Both the position numbers and the translations under genes were made by a program. A DNA stretch of 64,000 bases from Proteiniphilum acetatigenes DSM 18083 (lineage in GTDB: Bacteria; Bacteroidota; Bacteroidia; Bacteroidales; Dysgonomonadaceae), in NCBI RefSeq assembly GCF_000380985.1, contig NZ_KB905692.1:1-64000 (forward strand), read 5' to 3'. Positions 36,825 to 46,082 of the stretch are shown here, piece by piece. Within the stretch, counting starts at the first letter, position 1; each line of letters starts with the position of its first letter. The notes beneath the pieces were generated by a model. That model made no database searches. It was not told the origin of the DNA and saw only the letters and a program-made list of their open reading frames with translations.

Positions 36825-39659
36825 ATGAGACGAAAAAAAGAAAGATCTATCAATATCAGTATCGGGGTACTTCTGTATATTTTCAGTTCCGTTCTGCTAT
36901 TCAATGCGTGTAATACAAGTGACCGCGACATATATATCGCGGATTTAAAATGTTGCAATATGACTGATCCGGAGGGGATTGATATTCCTTTGCTGAGTTG
37001 GAAGATCAAATCATCCCGGCCGGGGGTGGAACAAACAACCTGGGAAATAGAGATCGCCTCGCGGCAAGACCTGCTCAAAAAAGGAAAGGCCGACGTCTGG
37101 AAATCCGGGAAGCAGATCTCCGGTCAACAGTTCGGTATTCAGCCGGAAGCAGATTTTAAAGAGGGCTCATCCTACTTTTGGCGAGTCAGGATCTGGGGAA
37201 ACAATGGTGAAGCAACTCAATGGAGTGAACCGGCCTGCTTTTCCATCGGTCTGTTGAATGAGGCTTCCTGGAATGCGAAATGGATAACCTATTCCAATCC
37301 GGATCAACATGCATTGCCTTATTTCAGGAAAGTATTTTCAACAGACCAAAAGAAAAAGATCACAAAAGCGCTTGTGTACTTCTGTGGACTGGGAGCGGGA
37401 GAGCTCTATATGAACGGCCGGCTCGTTGATGCTACACGTTTTCTTGATCCCGCACAGACCAATTATGAGCAATACGCGCTTTATAGCACCTTTGATGTAA
37501 CCGGTCTCCTGGAAAACGGAGAGAACGTCGTTGGTGTGATGCTGGGTGACGGTTGGTTCTCCCAGGATGATGCATGGGGCGGGGCAAATTTCTCATACGG
37601 AGAGCCTATGCTCAGATTACAACTGATAATCTCCTACAAAGATGGTACACAAATGATCGTGGGGAGTGACGAAAAGTGGGAATGGACCGAAGGGCCTGTA
37701 CGAAAAAGTAATATCTACCTTGGAGAAACCTACGATGCCAATTATGAAATTGAAGGGTGGAACAAGGTTGAGTATTCATCAGAAGGTTGGCAGAAAGCAT
37801 TGGTAGTCAAAGAGAATATGCCGCCGCGACTATTACCGCAATTGATCCCTCCCATCAGGAAGAAAGAGGTTTTATCAGCCGAAAAGATATGGCAGGATTC
37901 ATTAGGAAACTGGATTTTTGATTTTGGTGTAAATGTGGCCGGTATTCCTCTGCTGAAAGTGAATGAATCAAACGGCACTAAAATTACTATCCGCTTTGCG
38001 GAAGGGATTGATCAGCATAAAGGACTGGATTTCAGATCAACCGGATGGATTCATCATGGTGATATCTTTAAGGACCAATATATTTGTAACGGAAAGGGCA
38101 TGGAAGAATGGTCACCGCGATTCACCTACCACGGATACCGGTATGCAGAGTTGTCGGGTGTTACAGAAAAGCCGGATAGAGAAACATTGAAATTGATTGT
38201 TGTCCATTCCGATATCGAGCACAGTGGCACCTTTGAATGCGCAGACGAACAGATCAATAAGCTGCATGAAATGGCTTTACGGACAGTGAAGAGTAACCTT
38301 CACGGCATTCCCACAGATTGTCCCATCAGAGAGAAATGCGGATGGCTGGGAGATGTGCACGCATATGTCAAAATGGCAAATATGAATTTCCAACTGGAAA
38401 ATTTCTGGCATAAATATTTGGAAGATATTCGTTCCGGCGCTTCAAAGGAGGAAAAAAGCACTCTCTTTCACGAAAGATACAATAACACCTTTTACTTTAC
38501 CGACAAAGCAGCCGGAATACCTTATATGATTGCACCCGGCAAAAGGCTTTGCGGAGTAGCTTCTCCCGACTGGGGAACCGTTCTCGTACAACTCCCATGG
38601 TGGATTTATGTGTATTACGGCGACCAACAGATTCTTGAAGAGTTTTATCCGCAGATGAAACAATGGACGCTGTACGTGAACTCACTGGCAAAAAATGAAG
38701 AGAGGAAAAAACTTTATAACAGGGAGACCACGTCCGTAGTCTACCAGGGACTGGGAGACTGGTGCCCTCCATTGTACGAATCAACTGATCCGACACCGGT
38801 TGAATTTACTTCCACCGCCTTTCATTATCTGGACGCGAAGATCATGGAAGAGGCAGCACGTCTGCTGGGTAAAAAAGAGGATGAAGAGTATTTCTCTATT
38901 CTACAAGAGGAGATTGCCCGTGAAATGATCGCAATAATGTACGATCCGGTAAATAAAACCTTCGGAACGCAAACCGCTGATGCCATCGCGCTGGATCTGG
39001 GACTTGTCCCTGACGGTGACGAGAACGCCGTAAGTGCATCCATCGTGAAAAATATGAACGAAAAGAGTGAAGGATTTATGCACTGTGGAATATTCGGATT
39101 ATGCAGAATAGGAAGTATGCTTGCACGTCATGGCAACGCAGAAGCCGCATGGACCATGTTCACCAAAAAAGGGGAACACAGTTTCGAATGGATGTGGAAA
39201 TCAGCGGATGCCACTACCCTATGGGAAACATTACCGATCAATGAGATAAGCAGGAAAGGAGCTTTAAGCGCTTCCTATAACCACCCTATGCAGGCCGGGT
39301 TCGACATATCTTTTTTCGAAGATATTGCCGGTATAGCTCCTGATCCTGCCGGTTACGGTTTCAAAGTGATTCGTTTTCAACCGCTTTTTTGTGATTATCT
39401 CCCCTGGGCAAAAGCAAGTATTCGTTCTCCTTACGGCGAGGTGATAAGCAGTTGGAAAAAAGAAAATGACATATTAGAATGGGAGATTTCAATTCCGCCT
39501 AATTCAACCGGATTGGTAACGTTCCCTTTTAAAGGGGAGGTCACGGTCAACGGAAATAAACTGGAAGATGGTGACTTTTCACGGGTTGAATCGGCGCAGG
39601 GAGTTGTCAGTTACAGATTTCCCTCCGGGAATTTTCACATCTATAATCACCAACAATAA
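36825..39659 (+). CDS. GH78 alpha-L-rhamnosidase lipoprotein (second copy)
   Basis: I start at the ATG at 36825 (944 residues), giving MRRKKERSINISIGVLLY and a lipobox in LLFNACNTS; an in-frame ATG at 36786 would add 13 residues before the signal. The GH78 order is complete: fibronectin-like domain (DIPLLSWKI), jelly rolls with the family's YMNGRLVDATRFLDPAQTNY, an (alpha/alpha)6 barrel and a C-terminal beta domain. The general acid region is PTDCPIREKCGWLGD (E503) and the base region TTLWETLPINE (E801). It lacks the large insertion of the GH78 at 8264. It is followed within 14 bp by the gene at 39674. Probably periplasmic or surface-anchored. Confidence 0.9.
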   Translation: MRRKKERSINISIGVLLYIFSSVLLFNACNTSDRDIYIADLKCCNMTDPEGIDIPLLSWKIKSSRPGVEQTTWEIEIASRQDLLKKGKADVWKSGKQISGQQFGIQPEADFKEGSSYFWRVRIWGNNGEATQWSEPACFSIGLLNEASWNAKWITYSNPDQHALPYFRKVFSTDQKKKITKALVYFCGLGAGELYMNGRLVDATRFLDPAQTNYEQYALYSTFDVTGLLENGENVVGVMLGDGWFSQDDAWGGANFSYGEPMLRLQLIISYKDGTQMIVGSDEKWEWTEGPVRKSNIYLGETYDANYEIEGWNKVEYSSEGWQKALVVKENMPPRLLPQLIPPIRKKEVLSAEKIWQDSLGNWIFDFGVNVAGIPLLKVNESNGTKITIRFAEGIDQHKGLDFRSTGWIHHGDIFKDQYICNGKGMEEWSPRFTYHGYRYAELSGVTEKPDRETLKLIVVHSDIEHSGTFECADEQINKLHEMALRTVKSNLHGIPTDCPIREKCGWLGDVHAYVKMANMNFQLENFWHKYLEDIRSGASKEEKSTLFHERYNNTFYFTDKAAGIPYMIAPGKRLCGVASPDWGTVLVQLPWWIYVYYGDQQILEEFYPQMKQWTLYVNSLAKNEERKKLYNRETTSVVYQGLGDWCPPLYESTDPTPVEFTSTAFHYLDAKIMEEAARLLGKKEDEEYFSILQEEIAREMIAIMYDPVNKTFGTQTADAIALDLGLVPDGDENAVSASIVKNMNEKSEGFMHCGIFGLCRIGSMLARHGNAEAAWTMFTKKGEHSFEWMWKSADATTLWETLPINEISRKGALSASYNHPMQAGFDISFFEDIAGIAPDPAGYGFKVIRFQPLFCDYLPWAKASIRSPYGEVISSWKKENDILEWEISIPPNSTGLVTFPFKGEVTVNGNKLEDGDFSRVESAQGVVSYRFPSGNFHIYNHQQ

Positions 39660-39673
39660 AACACGCAGTTCCT

Positions 39674-41989
39674 ATGAACTTTCGATTTACCTGTATTCTG
39701 TATGCAATCATTGTTTGCACTACCACAAACGTGATGGCAAAAAACGGGGAGAAACAATGTTTTGAGACCTTATTTCCAACAGAAGAATCGGAATATATTC
39801 CTTACCGGATACCCCCTGTGATAGGAGCATGGTTCTGGGGAGAAGAGCAATTCGAAACCGATGGTTATAAATATTTTATCGATCAGGTAAACAAATATTC
39901 CAGTTATAATTTACTGACAACGGCGATTAGAATCGCCGGGAGGGATATCACCGACATCGACGTCCACGATCAGGTGAAGCTGGCAGCAGAGTACGCGAAA
40001 GAACGAGGAATAAAAATTGCGCCGGACCTGGATCCCCGTCTGGCCTGTCGAAAGTTTGAAGCTATGTATCCGGATGAACTTCAGGAATCATTATGGCTGG
40101 AAGAAATATCTCTTTCAGAAAAAACACCGGTTGAAGCCGTTATCAGAAGTATAGATCTCAATGACCATATGACGGGAAGCAGAACTCCTTATATCTCACT
40201 GAAAGGTTCTTTGCTGCGTGTGTATGCTTACGATAAGACACCGGAGGGAATTAGCCCGGAGACCCTTCGGGAGATAACTGAAGAATGTGCAGTAACCGTT
40301 TCTTCAAAAGATTCGATTGTCGTCCGGCTTCCCGAAAATAAAGAGAACAGACGGTTACATGCTTGCGTAATGGTCACATTCACACATCTTGTACCTGATG
40401 TTTTTGCTCCGCACCTAATGGAGTTTACACAGAATATCATCCAAAGCTATTCAGATATTCCATTGGCGGGCGGCATGCGTGACGAATGGGGGTTTCCACC
40501 CAGTATTCCGGCCGATAGAATGGTCTCAGGAAATCATTTCTGGTATTCCATACATTATGCTGCCGCCTATGCAAAAAAAACAGGAGGAAGAGAATTATTG
40601 GCGGACTGCCTGTTAATGTCTGTCGGCATAAAAGGGAAAGAACAGGAAAGATATATGGCGATAAACCATTATATGGAATTAAACCGGCAGCAAAACAAAA
40701 TGCTGGAAGATGATTTTTATCGAACCGTAAAAGAAGTTTTTGGGCCGGATGCAGCGGTAGTAACCCATCCGACCTGGTATCCGTACCCCAACAGGCTGGA
40801 AAGTAAAAAAAACGGATTGTACTGGTGGGCGGCAAGACGCGATTGGGCACAAACAGATGAAGTAACACCTCTGGGTATACGGACCGCCCTGGCAAAAAAG
40901 TGGAACAGTCCCGTCTGGTATAACCAGTATTACTCAACCAGCAGGAAGGATTATGAAGACGAAATCTGGAGTTGTGCACTCGCCGGGGGCAGGATCAACT
41001 ACCATCCTCTGTATCCAAGTAAAGAAAAACGTCCGGATAGACATACGCAACTCTTTGGCGGCGACCTGATGCATGCGGAAAGCAAGATTCGCCTATTAAA
41101 TTTTATAAGCAAAAGCCCTTTGGACTGTCCCGTGGCGGTTGTCTTCGGCCATCCGGCGGCAATAAATCCGGCCAGCTTGTCTTTCGATGATGTAGGTATG
41201 GAATTGGTGAACAGCCTTTGGCATACCGGCATTCCTACGGATTTAATTCCGTCCAGTGAAATAGAAGACGGCAGTTTATATATTGGCGAAAATGGGGGAA
41301 TAAGATATGGGGAACAACAATACGCAGCGGTTATTCTATATAACCCCGAATTTGAAAAAATAACTACTGCCGGTTTTTTCAATCAGGCCTCCCGGGGACC
41401 AAGCAAACTTTTTCGGATGGGGGATTGGACTATGGATTTTGAAGGTAACGCTTTTGACGGTAACACTGCTTTACCGGAACAAATGATTGTTGGAAAAGAT
41501 ATAAAAACAATTGTATTGGCGGTTTCACAAGAGCTGAGAAAGCAAAATATTGATTTTCAGATCCCGGCGACACGGTTATCAGAGGGGTTTGGATATATTT
41601 CCAATACTCCTCCCACACAGGGATATGCCCGTTTAATTGACGGAACCCTAATTCAAGTCTCAGGAAAAGATAATCCGGCAGGAGATGTGATACACTCAAA
41701 AAAGAAAATTGGGAAATATACTGTAATTTTTGATGCGGTCGGCATTGCAGCTGTCAGACTCGATAAAGACGGTCAGGTTCAGGCATTGGCAGCAGGCGGT
41801 TTAAAATATTTTAAGACCAAAGACTTTATTATTGACCTGGAAGAGCGGATTGATCTTGCTTTATGGAGAAACGATAACGGAGAGATCGAAGGAATTATTC
41901 AAGGCTATGAAGGTGAAATTCCGGAACAGCTATTAACTATCACCAGAAATTGGACATTTTTAAAAGTTCCTCTTCCGTTTCGCGGATAA
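39674..41989 (+). CDS. Exported putative glycoside hydrolase of unassigned family
   Basis: The 771-residue protein begins with a signal peptide (ILYAIIVCTTTNVMA). Sequence features suggest an alpha/beta barrel in the first half: IPPVIGAWFWGEEQFETDGY, AAEYAKERGIKIAPDLDPRL, LAGGMRDEWGFPPS (a candidate acid near residue 274) and VVTHPTWYPYPN. The region around residues 495-560 (VAVVFGHPAAINPAS, IPTDLIPSSEIEDG) resembles the amidotransferase-like domain of GH42-type enzymes, and beta domains follow. I cannot name a CAZy family; overall logic is similar to the protein at 29867, although the two are not close. It is between GH78 and rhamnose mutarotase, so a role on rhamnosylated oligosaccharides is likely. 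Confidence 0.65.
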   Translation: MNFRFTCILYAIIVCTTTNVMAKNGEKQCFETLFPTEESEYIPYRIPPVIGAWFWGEEQFETDGYKYFIDQVNKYSSYNLLTTAIRIAGRDITDIDVHDQVKLAAEYAKERGIKIAPDLDPRLACRKFEAMYPDELQESLWLEEISLSEKTPVEAVIRSIDLNDHMTGSRTPYISLKGSLLRVYAYDKTPEGISPETLREITEECAVTVSSKDSIVVRLPENKENRRLHACVMVTFTHLVPDVFAPHLMEFTQNIIQSYSDIPLAGGMRDEWGFPPSIPADRMVSGNHFWYSIHYAAAYAKKTGGRELLADCLLMSVGIKGKEQERYMAINHYMELNRQQNKMLEDDFYRTVKEVFGPDAAVVTHPTWYPYPNRLESKKNGLYWWAARRDWAQTDEVTPLGIRTALAKKWNSPVWYNQYYSTSRKDYEDEIWSCALAGGRINYHPLYPSKEKRPDRHTQLFGGDLMHAESKIRLLNFISKSPLDCPVAVVFGHPAAINPASLSFDDVGMELVNSLWHTGIPTDLIPSSEIEDGSLYIGENGGIRYGEQQYAAVILYNPEFEKITTAGFFNQASRGPSKLFRMGDWTMDFEGNAFDGNTALPEQMIVGKDIKTIVLAVSQELRKQNIDFQIPATRLSEGFGYISNTPPTQGYARLIDGTLIQVSGKDNPAGDVIHSKKKIGKYTVIFDAVGIAAVRLDKDGQVQALAAGGLKYFKTKDFIIDLEERIDLALWRNDNGEIEGIIQGYEGEIPEQLLTITRNWTFLKVPLPFRG

Positions 41990-42026
41990 AAATAACGATA
42001 TATCAGTGTAATAAAACAATAAAATT

Positions 42027-42341
42027 ATGCAACGAATCGCTTTCAAAATGTTCTTAAAACCCGGATTTGAAAAAGAGTATAAAAAAAGACATTCGGAGAT
42101 TTGGCCGGAGTTGAAGAAGCTGTTATCCGATACGGGAGTAAAAGATTATTCAATCTTTTGGGATAAAGATACAAATATCCTGTTTGCAGTTCAAAAAATT
42201 TACGGAGAACAATCTTCTCAGGAAATAGGAATAGAGCCGATAGTACAAAAATGGTGGGACTACATGGCGGATATAATGGAAGTAAATGAGGATAATTCTC
42301 CTATATCCATACCTTTGATAGAATTTTTTTATATGGAATAA
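42027..42341 (+). CDS. rhaM: L-rhamnose mutarotase
   Basis: The 104-residue cytoplasmic protein matches the RhaM family in length and sequence: MQRIAFKMFLKPGFEKEYKK, RHSEIWPELKKLL with the conserved His and Glu, NILFAVQK and PIVQKWWDYMADIM. It interconverts the alpha and beta anomers of L-rhamnose, supplying the form used by rhamnose isomerase. Its presence is the strongest metabolic evidence that the surrounding rhamnosidases feed L-rhamnose catabolism. The isomerase, kinase and aldolase genes are not in the window. It is the last gene before a 490-bp gap, so probably ends the first transcript. Confidence 0.93.
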   Translation: MQRIAFKMFLKPGFEKEYKKRHSEIWPELKKLLSDTGVKDYSIFWDKDTNILFAVQKIYGEQSSQEIGIEPIVQKWWDYMADIMEVNEDNSPISIPLIEFFYME

Positions 42342-42831
42342 AATCCTGACGAATGGACGTATGAAACAAAAGAACCCTTTAAGTGTATCCGTAATCGCAG
42401 TAAAATGAACATATTACGAAATCACATTAAAAGGTACAGACAAAGGGAAATTCTTACAAACAGCCATATTACATAGTTGATATATCATTTTCCTGAGTTA
42501 ATTAGTTTAATTTTTAATTATCTTTGGATTATTTAGTTATTTAAGTTTCACTTATATCTTGGGAAGTGCATGCAATTAAACAAATCCAAATAATCGTCAG
42601 ACAAACTATTACGTCACAATTGTATAACTTACCAAACATGAATTAGACATATCCTCTCTCACTTATCTAAAATGAAGTAAAAACAACAAATCGCTTGAAT
42701 CATCAAAATATATTGAAATCGTGGGAGAAGAGAAGGGAAGAGTAATTATGAAACTCCGGCCAGGAGAATACCAGTTCTACGTAAAAATAAAAGAATTACT
42801 AATACGAATCAGTATTTAAAAGATTAAAATT
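42342..42831 (+). promoter_or_regulatory. 490-bp gap with promoter-like box and a GH78 fragment
   Basis: The gap separates rhaM from the second GH106 gene. A TATCTTTG box at 42519-42526 fits the -7 consensus TAnnTTTG, without a clear -33 partner. The final 140 bp hold a remnant of a GH78 gene, listed separately. Otherwise the sequence is AT-rich with no recognised gene, and it probably carries the promoter for the 42832-51238 genes. Confidence 0.4.
42685..42799 (+). pseudogene. 3' fragment of a GH78 rhamnosidase gene
   Basis: Translation of 42685-42792 (NKSLESSKYIEIVGEEKGR then VIMKLRPGEYQFYVKIK) matches the last 36 residues of the GH78 at 8264 with few changes, and nucleotide similarity is about 90% by eye. 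An in-frame TGA at 42673 precedes it. A small deletion has removed the original stop codon, so the frame runs on to TAA at 42817. The fragment sits 33-40 bp before a GH106 gene, exactly as the intact GH78 sits before GH106 at 11863. This is the scar of a duplicated GH78-GH106 pair in which the rest of GH78 was lost. Confidence 0.85.
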
Positions 42832-45800
42832 ATGAAGCTAAAAATGGAGATGTTGTTGATTGTGATTTTCGCCTTACATCTGACTGCATGTATGCAAAAT
42901 TCCGAAAAAAATCTGCCACAACTATCGCAGGAATTGGAAAAAGGATTTGTGAATCCACCCGATTCAATCCAGACAAGTGTCTATTGGTACTGGATTTCCG
43001 ATAACATTTCAAAAGAGGGAGCTGTAAAAGATCTGCATGCAATGAAGAAAGCGGGAATTAACCGTGCATTTATCGGTAATATCGGGATTCACGATCTTCC
43101 TTACGGAAACATTAAAATGCTGAGTGATGAGTGGTGGGAGATATTGCATGTCGCATTGAAAACTGCCACGGAGCTGGATATAGAAATTGGTATTTTCAAC
43201 TCTCCTGGGTGGAGTCAATCGGGTGGACCATGGGTCAGACCGGAACAATCGATGCGCTATCTTGCCTCGTCGGAAGTAGTTGTCAAAGGACCCCGAAAAA
43301 TAACGCAACTGCTCAAAAAGCCGCATGAGATGTTTCAGGATGTAAAAGTCATCGCCATTCCGTCTATTACAAGCGAAGGGATGGAGTTGAATTACAACAA
43401 CACTAAAATTGAAACATCTCCTGCTATTCCCAATCTATCTGCATTGACAGACAAAAACCCGCTCACAGGTATAAATTTACCCGGCAATAATGTAACGATC
43501 ACTTTTACACCGGAAAAACCATTTACAGCCAGAAGCCTGACTATTCAAACAACCCCTTCACCATTGAGAGCAGATGCGGAACTACAGGTAAAAGGGGATA
43601 ATAACGGCTTCAACACTATCTCACGATTCGAAATTAACAGATCGAACCCGTCGCTCAATGTGGGTTTTGATTCCTATGCGCCGGTTACTATCTCTTTACC
43701 GGCCACTACTGCCAAAGAATTCAGGCTGATATTGAATTATCATTCACAGGGTGCGGGACTGGCAGAAGTAAATCTGAGTGCTATCCCTCATATGGAAAGA
43801 TACAGTGAAAAAATACTGGCTAAAATGCACCCCACCCCTCTACCCTACTGGGATGCTTATCTATGGCCTGAACAGCCGGAAATCGACAATAAGAACCTGA
43901 TCATCCATGCTCATCAGGTGGTCGATATCTCCGAAAAGATGTCCCCCGATGGAATGCTAAACTGGGATGTACCGGAAGGAGAATGGAAGATATTACGCAT
44001 GGGAATGACTCCCACACAGGTAACCAATAGTCCCGCTTCACCCGAAGCAACCGGTCTCGAGATAGATAAGATGAGCAAGGAATGGGTCGCCAGTCATTTC
44101 GATCAATTTATAGGGGAAATACTCAGGAAGATCCCGGCAGCTGACAGAAAAACATTCAAAGTAGTTGTACAGGACAGCTACGAAACCGGAGGCCAGAATT
44201 TTACAGATAATATGCTGGAAGAATTCAAAGAGAGATACGGCTATGATGCTCTTCCCTATTTACCGGTTTACAGGGGATATGTTGTGAACAGCCCGCAGGA
44301 ATCAGACCGGTTCTTATGGGATTTAAGGAGAATGATAGCAGATAAAGTGGCATATGATTACGTGGGCGGCCTGAGAGACGTAAGTCATCAACATGGGTTG
44401 ACCACCTGGCTGGAGAATTACGGCCATTGGGGATTCCCCGGAGAATTCCTGATGTACGGCGGACAGTCTGACGAGATCGGAGGAGAATTCTGGAGCCAGG
44501 GAGAACTGGGTGATATTGAAAACCGGGCTGCTACCTCTGCCGGGCATATCTACGGAAAAACAAAAATCTCCGCCGAGTCCAATACATCGGGTGGGCCCGC
44601 TTATTCACGGCATCCGGCGATGATGAAACAACGGACCGACCGCTTCTTTGCCGAAGGGATCAACAATACCCTCCTGCATGTCTATATCATGCAACCTTAT
44701 GAGGATAAGAATCCGGGAGTGAATGCGTGGTTTGGGAATGAATTTGACAGGAAGAATACATGGTTTTCCCAACTGGATCTCTTCACGCAATATCTGAAAA
44801 GAACCAACTTCATGTTACAACAGGGGCTCAATGTCGCTGATGTGGCCTATTTTATCGGGGAAGATGCACCCAAAATGACAGGGATCGCAGATCCTCCTCT
44901 CCCGATAGGTTACCAGTTCGACTACATGAATGCAGAAGTGATTCTGAGAGACATGCAGGTAAAAGATGGAATGCTTACATTACCACACGGCACGCAATAC
45001 AGGCTACTTGTACTACCGAAATTAGAGACTATGCGTCCGGAAGTGCTCAAAAAGATCAAAAAACTGGTCCATGACGGGGCCGTGGTACTCGGTCCGGCAC
45101 CCAACCGTTCGCCAAGCCTCCGGAACCAACCTGAAGCCGATGCACAGGTTCGCGAGATGTCCGCAGAACTATGGGGTGAAATTGATGGAGTCAAAGTTAC
45201 ACATAGACAATATGGCAAGGGTAGGATTATGGACGGTCTTACGCTGGAGGAGGTTTTTGGAATGCTCCAACTCCCTCCCGATTGCAGACTACCCGAAGAC
45301 AATTCCATTCATTACGGACACAGGTCGATGGGAGGTATCGATATTTACTTTATCTCTAACCAGGCAGGAGAGGAAAAAGTGATCCATCCTGAATTCAGGG
45401 TAACGGGAAAACAACCTGAATTATGGGATGCAACCTCCGGATCAATCCGTATTCTTCCGGCTTTTGAGATAAAGGAACAGACAACCTCCGTACCCATCAG
45501 GTTGGCCGCCTATGAAAGCGTTTTTATAGTATTCAGGAACAAAGCCCGAAACAGCAACTCGACGGATATTTTGGATAATTACCCTATACCCGAAATTATT
45601 CAGGATTTGAAAGGGCCGTGGAGTGTCAGCTTTGATCCCGCATTCAGAGGTCCTGCCGAACCAGTGGTCTTTGAAACGCTTCATGACTGGACCTCCTCCC
45701 CGGATGGATCTATCAGATACTACTCGGGAACAGCACATTACAGGATTAATTTCTCTGCTCCCGAAGCAAAAGAGAATGAGACTATCGAGATTGATCTGGG

Positions 45801-46080
45801 TAATCTGACTGCAATGGCAAAAGTGAGTATAAACGGCACTTATGCGGGCGGAGTTTGGACATATCCCTACAAACTCGATATCTCTGATTTTGTAAAACCA
45901 GGAGAGAATGAACTGGTGATCGAGGTGGTCAATAACTGGATGAATCGCCTGATCGGGGATCAGAACCTTCCTGAAAAACAAAGAGAGACATGGTGTTTTG
46001 TAAATCCGTATAATGCACAGAGTCCGTTACAACCATCCGGTCTTTTCGGGCCTGTAACCATTCAGTCGGTAAAGTATTGA
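42832..46080 (+). CDS. GH106 alpha-L-rhamnosidase-type lipoprotein (second copy)
   Basis: The 1082-residue protein has a lipoprotein signal (FALHLTACMQNS). It follows the GH106 plan of the gene at 11863: GFVNPPDSIQTSVYWYWISD, the barrel motif FNSPGWSQSGGPWV near residue 124, VVQDSYETGGQNF near 445 and C-terminal galactose-binding-like domains (GVWTYPYKLDISDFV, NWMNRLIGDQNLPE). It carries an extra beta domain at about residues 185-320 (LTGINLPGNNVTITF, LRADAELQVKGDNNG, FRLILNYHSQG) that the first copy lacks, probably an inserted binding module. It should hydrolyse alpha-L-rhamnosyl bonds. It opens the second half of the locus and is followed after 2 bp by a GH71/GH99-like gene. Confidence 0.88.
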   Translation: MKLKMEMLLIVIFALHLTACMQNSEKNLPQLSQELEKGFVNPPDSIQTSVYWYWISDNISKEGAVKDLHAMKKAGINRAFIGNIGIHDLPYGNIKMLSDEWWEILHVALKTATELDIEIGIFNSPGWSQSGGPWVRPEQSMRYLASSEVVVKGPRKITQLLKKPHEMFQDVKVIAIPSITSEGMELNYNNTKIETSPAIPNLSALTDKNPLTGINLPGNNVTITFTPEKPFTARSLTIQTTPSPLRADAELQVKGDNNGFNTISRFEINRSNPSLNVGFDSYAPVTISLPATTAKEFRLILNYHSQGAGLAEVNLSAIPHMERYSEKILAKMHPTPLPYWDAYLWPEQPEIDNKNLIIHAHQVVDISEKMSPDGMLNWDVPEGEWKILRMGMTPTQVTNSPASPEATGLEIDKMSKEWVASHFDQFIGEILRKIPAADRKTFKVVVQDSYETGGQNFTDNMLEEFKERYGYDALPYLPVYRGYVVNSPQESDRFLWDLRRMIADKVAYDYVGGLRDVSHQHGLTTWLENYGHWGFPGEFLMYGGQSDEIGGEFWSQGELGDIENRAATSAGHIYGKTKISAESNTSGGPAYSRHPAMMKQRTDRFFAEGINNTLLHVYIMQPYEDKNPGVNAWFGNEFDRKNTWFSQLDLFTQYLKRTNFMLQQGLNVADVAYFIGEDAPKMTGIADPPLPIGYQFDYMNAEVILRDMQVKDGMLTLPHGTQYRLLVLPKLETMRPEVLKKIKKLVHDGAVVLGPAPNRSPSLRNQPEADAQVREMSAELWGEIDGVKVTHRQYGKGRIMDGLTLEEVFGMLQLPPDCRLPEDNSIHYGHRSMGGIDIYFISNQAGEEKVIHPEFRVTGKQPELWDATSGSIRILPAFEIKEQTTSVPIRLAAYESVFIVFRNKARNSNSTDILDNYPIPEIIQDLKGPWSVSFDPAFRGPAEPVVFETLHDWTSSPDGSIRYYSGTAHYRINFSAPEAKENETIEIDLGNLTAMAKVSINGTYAGGVWTYPYKLDISDFVKPGENELVIEVVNNWMNRLIGDQNLPEKQRETWCFVNPYNAQSPLQPSGLFGPVTIQSVKY

Positions 46081-46082
46081 GG

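Noticed and set aside
40437-40979. Long antisense frames inside enzyme genes, here 180 codons on the - strand
   Set aside because: They lie wholly opposite well-supported genes, have no domain-like sequence and no independent start context.
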